Below are positions 31,439-33,007 of a DNA stretch of 33,007 nucleotides, piece by piece. Numbering within the stretch: the first letter of the stretch is position 1; each line of letters opens with the position of its first letter. This DNA is from an uncultured Rhodospirillales bacterium. GTDB taxonomy: Bacteria > Pseudomonadota > Alphaproteobacteria > Reyranellales > Reyranellaceae. Made by a program: the position numbers and the translations under genes. The notes under the pieces were generated by a model. That model saw only the letters and a list, made by a program, of their open reading frames with translations. It searched no databases and was not told where the DNA came from. The DNA lies in NCBI GenBank assembly GCA_945957125.1, contig CAMFJT010000036.1:1-33007 (forward strand). The letters are read 5' to 3'.

Positions 31439-32602
31439 ATGGACCTGACCCTCAAGCCCGAGCACAAGGCGTTCGCCGACGAGGTCCGCGCCTTCGCGCG
31501 CGACAACCTCTCGCCCGCGACCCGCGAGAAGACCTTCTCGGGCAAGCACTACGACCGCGACGACCATGTCGTGTGGCAGCAGGCACTCGGGAAGAAGGGC
31601 TGGCTGCCCTACACCTGGCCGAAGAAGCACGGCGGTCCGGGCTTCGACGTCACCCAGCGCTTCCTGTTCGAGAACGTGCTGGCCGAGGAGGGCGCGCCGC
31701 GCATCATCCCGTTCGGCGTGAAGATGGTCGGGCCGGTGATCTACACCTTCGGCGACGATGCGCAGCGCGAGCGCTTCCTGCCCGGCATCCGCAGCTCCGA
31801 AGTCCAATGGTGCCAGGGCTATTCCGAGCCCGGCGCCGGCTCCGACCTCGCCAGCCTGCGCACCCGCGCGGTGCGCGAGGGGGATCACTACATCGTCAAC
31901 GGCCAGAAGACCTGGACCTCGTTCGCCCACTGGGCCGACTGGATCTTCTGCCTGGTGCGCACCGACACGGACGCCAAGCCGCAGGAGGGCATCTCCTTCC
32001 TGCTGATCGACATGAAGACGCCGGGCGTGACGGTGCGGCCGATCATCATGCTCGACGGCGCGCATCACGTGAACGACGTGTTCTTCGACAACGTGAAGGT
32101 CCCGGTCGCCAACCGCATCGGCGCGGAGAATGCGGGCTGGACCTGCGCCAAGTTCCTGCTCGCCAACGAGCGGCTCGGCATCGCCGAGGTCCCGGCCTCC
32201 AAGCGCGGCGTGCGCAGCCTGCGCGAGCTGAACGACGACCCGTCGCTGGTCGAGAAGATCGCCGATGTCGACCTGCAGGTGCAGGCGCTCGAGATGAGCG
32301 AGCTGCGCGCGCTGTCGACCATGGCGCTGGGTGGCGCGCCCGGCCCCGAGGTTTCTACCCTCAAGGTCCGCGGCTCGGAGATCCAGCAGCGCCTCGCGGA
32401 GCTGGCGATGGAGGCGGTCGGCGAGTATGCCGCGCCGTACCAGCCCGGCATGCTGTTCCAAGACACCAACGAGACGCCGATCGGTCCCGACCACGCGCCG
32501 CCCGCCGCCCCGCGCTATTTCAACATGCGCAAGACGACGATCTACGGCGGCAGCACCGAGGTCCAGAAGAACATCGTGTCGAAGATGGTCCTCGGGCTAT
32601 AA
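31439..32602 (+). CDS. Acyl-CoA dehydrogenase, PimC-like large subunit (paralogue)
   Basis: This 387-residue protein is a close paralogue of the gene at 30197. It has MVGPVIYTFGDDAQRERFLP, WCQGYSEPGAGSDLASLRT, VNGQKTWTSFAHWADWIFCLVRTD, KPQEGISFLLIDMKTPGV and TTIYGGSTEVQKNIVSKMVLG. It carries the same YGGS in place of a catalytic Glu. Compared with its neighbour it lacks about 11 residues in the central helical part. Its ribosome-binding site (AGGA) lies in a REP-like repeat. Gene duplication followed by divergence is the simplest reading; the two may differ in chain length or form mixed complexes. Confidence 0.9.
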   Translation: MDLTLKPEHKAFADEVRAFARDNLSPATREKTFSGKHYDRDDHVVWQQALGKKGWLPYTWPKKHGGPGFDVTQRFLFENVLAEEGAPRIIPFGVKMVGPVIYTFGDDAQRERFLPGIRSSEVQWCQGYSEPGAGSDLASLRTRAVREGDHYIVNGQKTWTSFAHWADWIFCLVRTDTDAKPQEGISFLLIDMKTPGVTVRPIIMLDGAHHVNDVFFDNVKVPVANRIGAENAGWTCAKFLLANERLGIAEVPASKRGVRSLRELNDDPSLVEKIADVDLQVQALEMSELRALSTMALGGAPGPEVSTLKVRGSEIQQRLAELAMEAVGEYAAPYQPGMLFQDTNETPIGPDHAPPAAPRYFNMRKTTIYGGSTEVQKNIVSKMVLGL

Positions 32603-32625
32603 CGCACAGGATTTGGAGGAAGAAA

Positions 32626-33007
32626 ATGGATCTGTCCCTGTCCGACGAGCAGAAGCAGCTGCAGGAATCCGCCGACCGCTTCGTGCGCGACAAATACGCC
32701 TTCGACACCCGCCGCAAGATCGCCGCGACGGCGCAGGGCTGGCTGCCGGAGAACTGGGCGCAGTTCGCCGAGCTGGGCTGGCTGGCCATCCCGTTCTCCG
32801 AGGAGGACGGCGGCATCGGTTTCGGCGCGCTGGGCACGATGATCGTCATGGAGCAGTTCGGAAAGGGCTTGGTGCTCGAGCCATTCCTGCCGACGGTGGT
32901 GCTGGGCGGCGGCATGATCGCCGCGGCGGGCTCGGCAGCGCAGAAGGAGGCGCTGCTGGCGCCGATGATCGAGGGCAAGAAGCAGTTCGCCTTTGCCTGG
33001 CTGGAGC
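32626..33007 (+). CDS. Acyl-CoA dehydrogenase, PimD-like small subunit (partial, 3' end cut)
   Basis: The first 127 codons are present and the gene runs off the window. DLSLSDEQKQLQESADRFVRDKY, GWLPENWAQFAELGWLAIPF and MIVMEQFGKGLVLEPFLPTVVLGGG match the N-terminus of the pimeloyl-CoA dehydrogenase small subunit and related ACADs. GGAGGAAGAAA lies just before the ATG. It begins 23 bp after the paralogue pair. Large- and small-subunit ACADs of this type are usually neighbours and are thought to work as a heteromer, so one or both of the upstream proteins is the likely partner. Confidence 0.88.
   Translation, partial: MDLSLSDEQKQLQESADRFVRDKYAFDTRRKIAATAQGWLPENWAQFAELGWLAIPFSEEDGGIGFGALGTMIVMEQFGKGLVLEPFLPTVVLGGGMIAAAGSAAQKEALLAPMIEGKKQFAFAWLE

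Overview
The window is 33 kb of high-G+C bacterial chromosome. Most genes use G/C-ending codons, genes are tightly packed, and many neighbours overlap by ATGA or TGATG. The content (luciferase-like monooxygenases, an orphan Bug/TctC binding protein, family III CoA-transferases, acyl-CoA dehydrogenases, aconitase X, malate:quinone oxidoreductase) and an interspersed repeat whose translations read LSEAKDLT / SFAALR suggest an alphaproteobacterium, perhaps Reyranella- or Bradyrhizobium-like. The taxonomic call is inference. I found no tRNA, rRNA, CRISPR array, transposase or phage gene.

Layout. 1-871: a lower-G+C sugar-type methyltransferase. 1014-5406 (minus): two LLM flavin/F420 oxidoreductases, a DAO-family FAD oxidoreductase and a membrane-anchored adenylate cyclase, with two palindromic repeat elements between them. 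5515-9670 (plus): a secreted Bug-type solute receptor, a sulfatase and a two-subunit aconitase X. 9703-14951: a minus-strand LLM monooxygenase/acetoacetate-decarboxylase-like pair, divergent from a coupled trio of SDR, D-threonine-aldolase-like PLP enzyme and secreted lipase. These regions look like small-molecule catabolism.

14995-18468 is the most interesting part. A plus-strand ECF sigma factor lies divergent from a minus-strand set: a soluble cupin-type anti-sigma factor, a periplasmic fasciclin-domain protein, a di-heme cytochrome b and a Tat-exported molybdopterin enzyme of the YedY/MsrP family. The anti-sigma and fasciclin genes share a promoter-like motif, CTGCATCC-N16-GGTA, which fits one sigma-controlled envelope redox regulon. 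A symmetrical four-half-site palindrome lies directly upstream of the sigma gene.

18499-24171: a TetR regulator, an MFS transporter coupled to a CoA-transferase, a second divergent CoA-transferase, an I78-inhibitor-domain protein preceded by two strong inverted repeats, and a chimeric pseudogene (SRPBCC start joined to a nucleotidyltransferase end).

24183-29800: an OmpW-type porin, then a tightly overlapping operon fumC - ThrE-family exporter - cupin - mqo, which together would take fumarate to malate to oxaloacetate with electrons passed to quinone. 30197-33007: two paralogous PimC-like acyl-CoA dehydrogenases and the start of a PimD-like partner, cut by the window edge.
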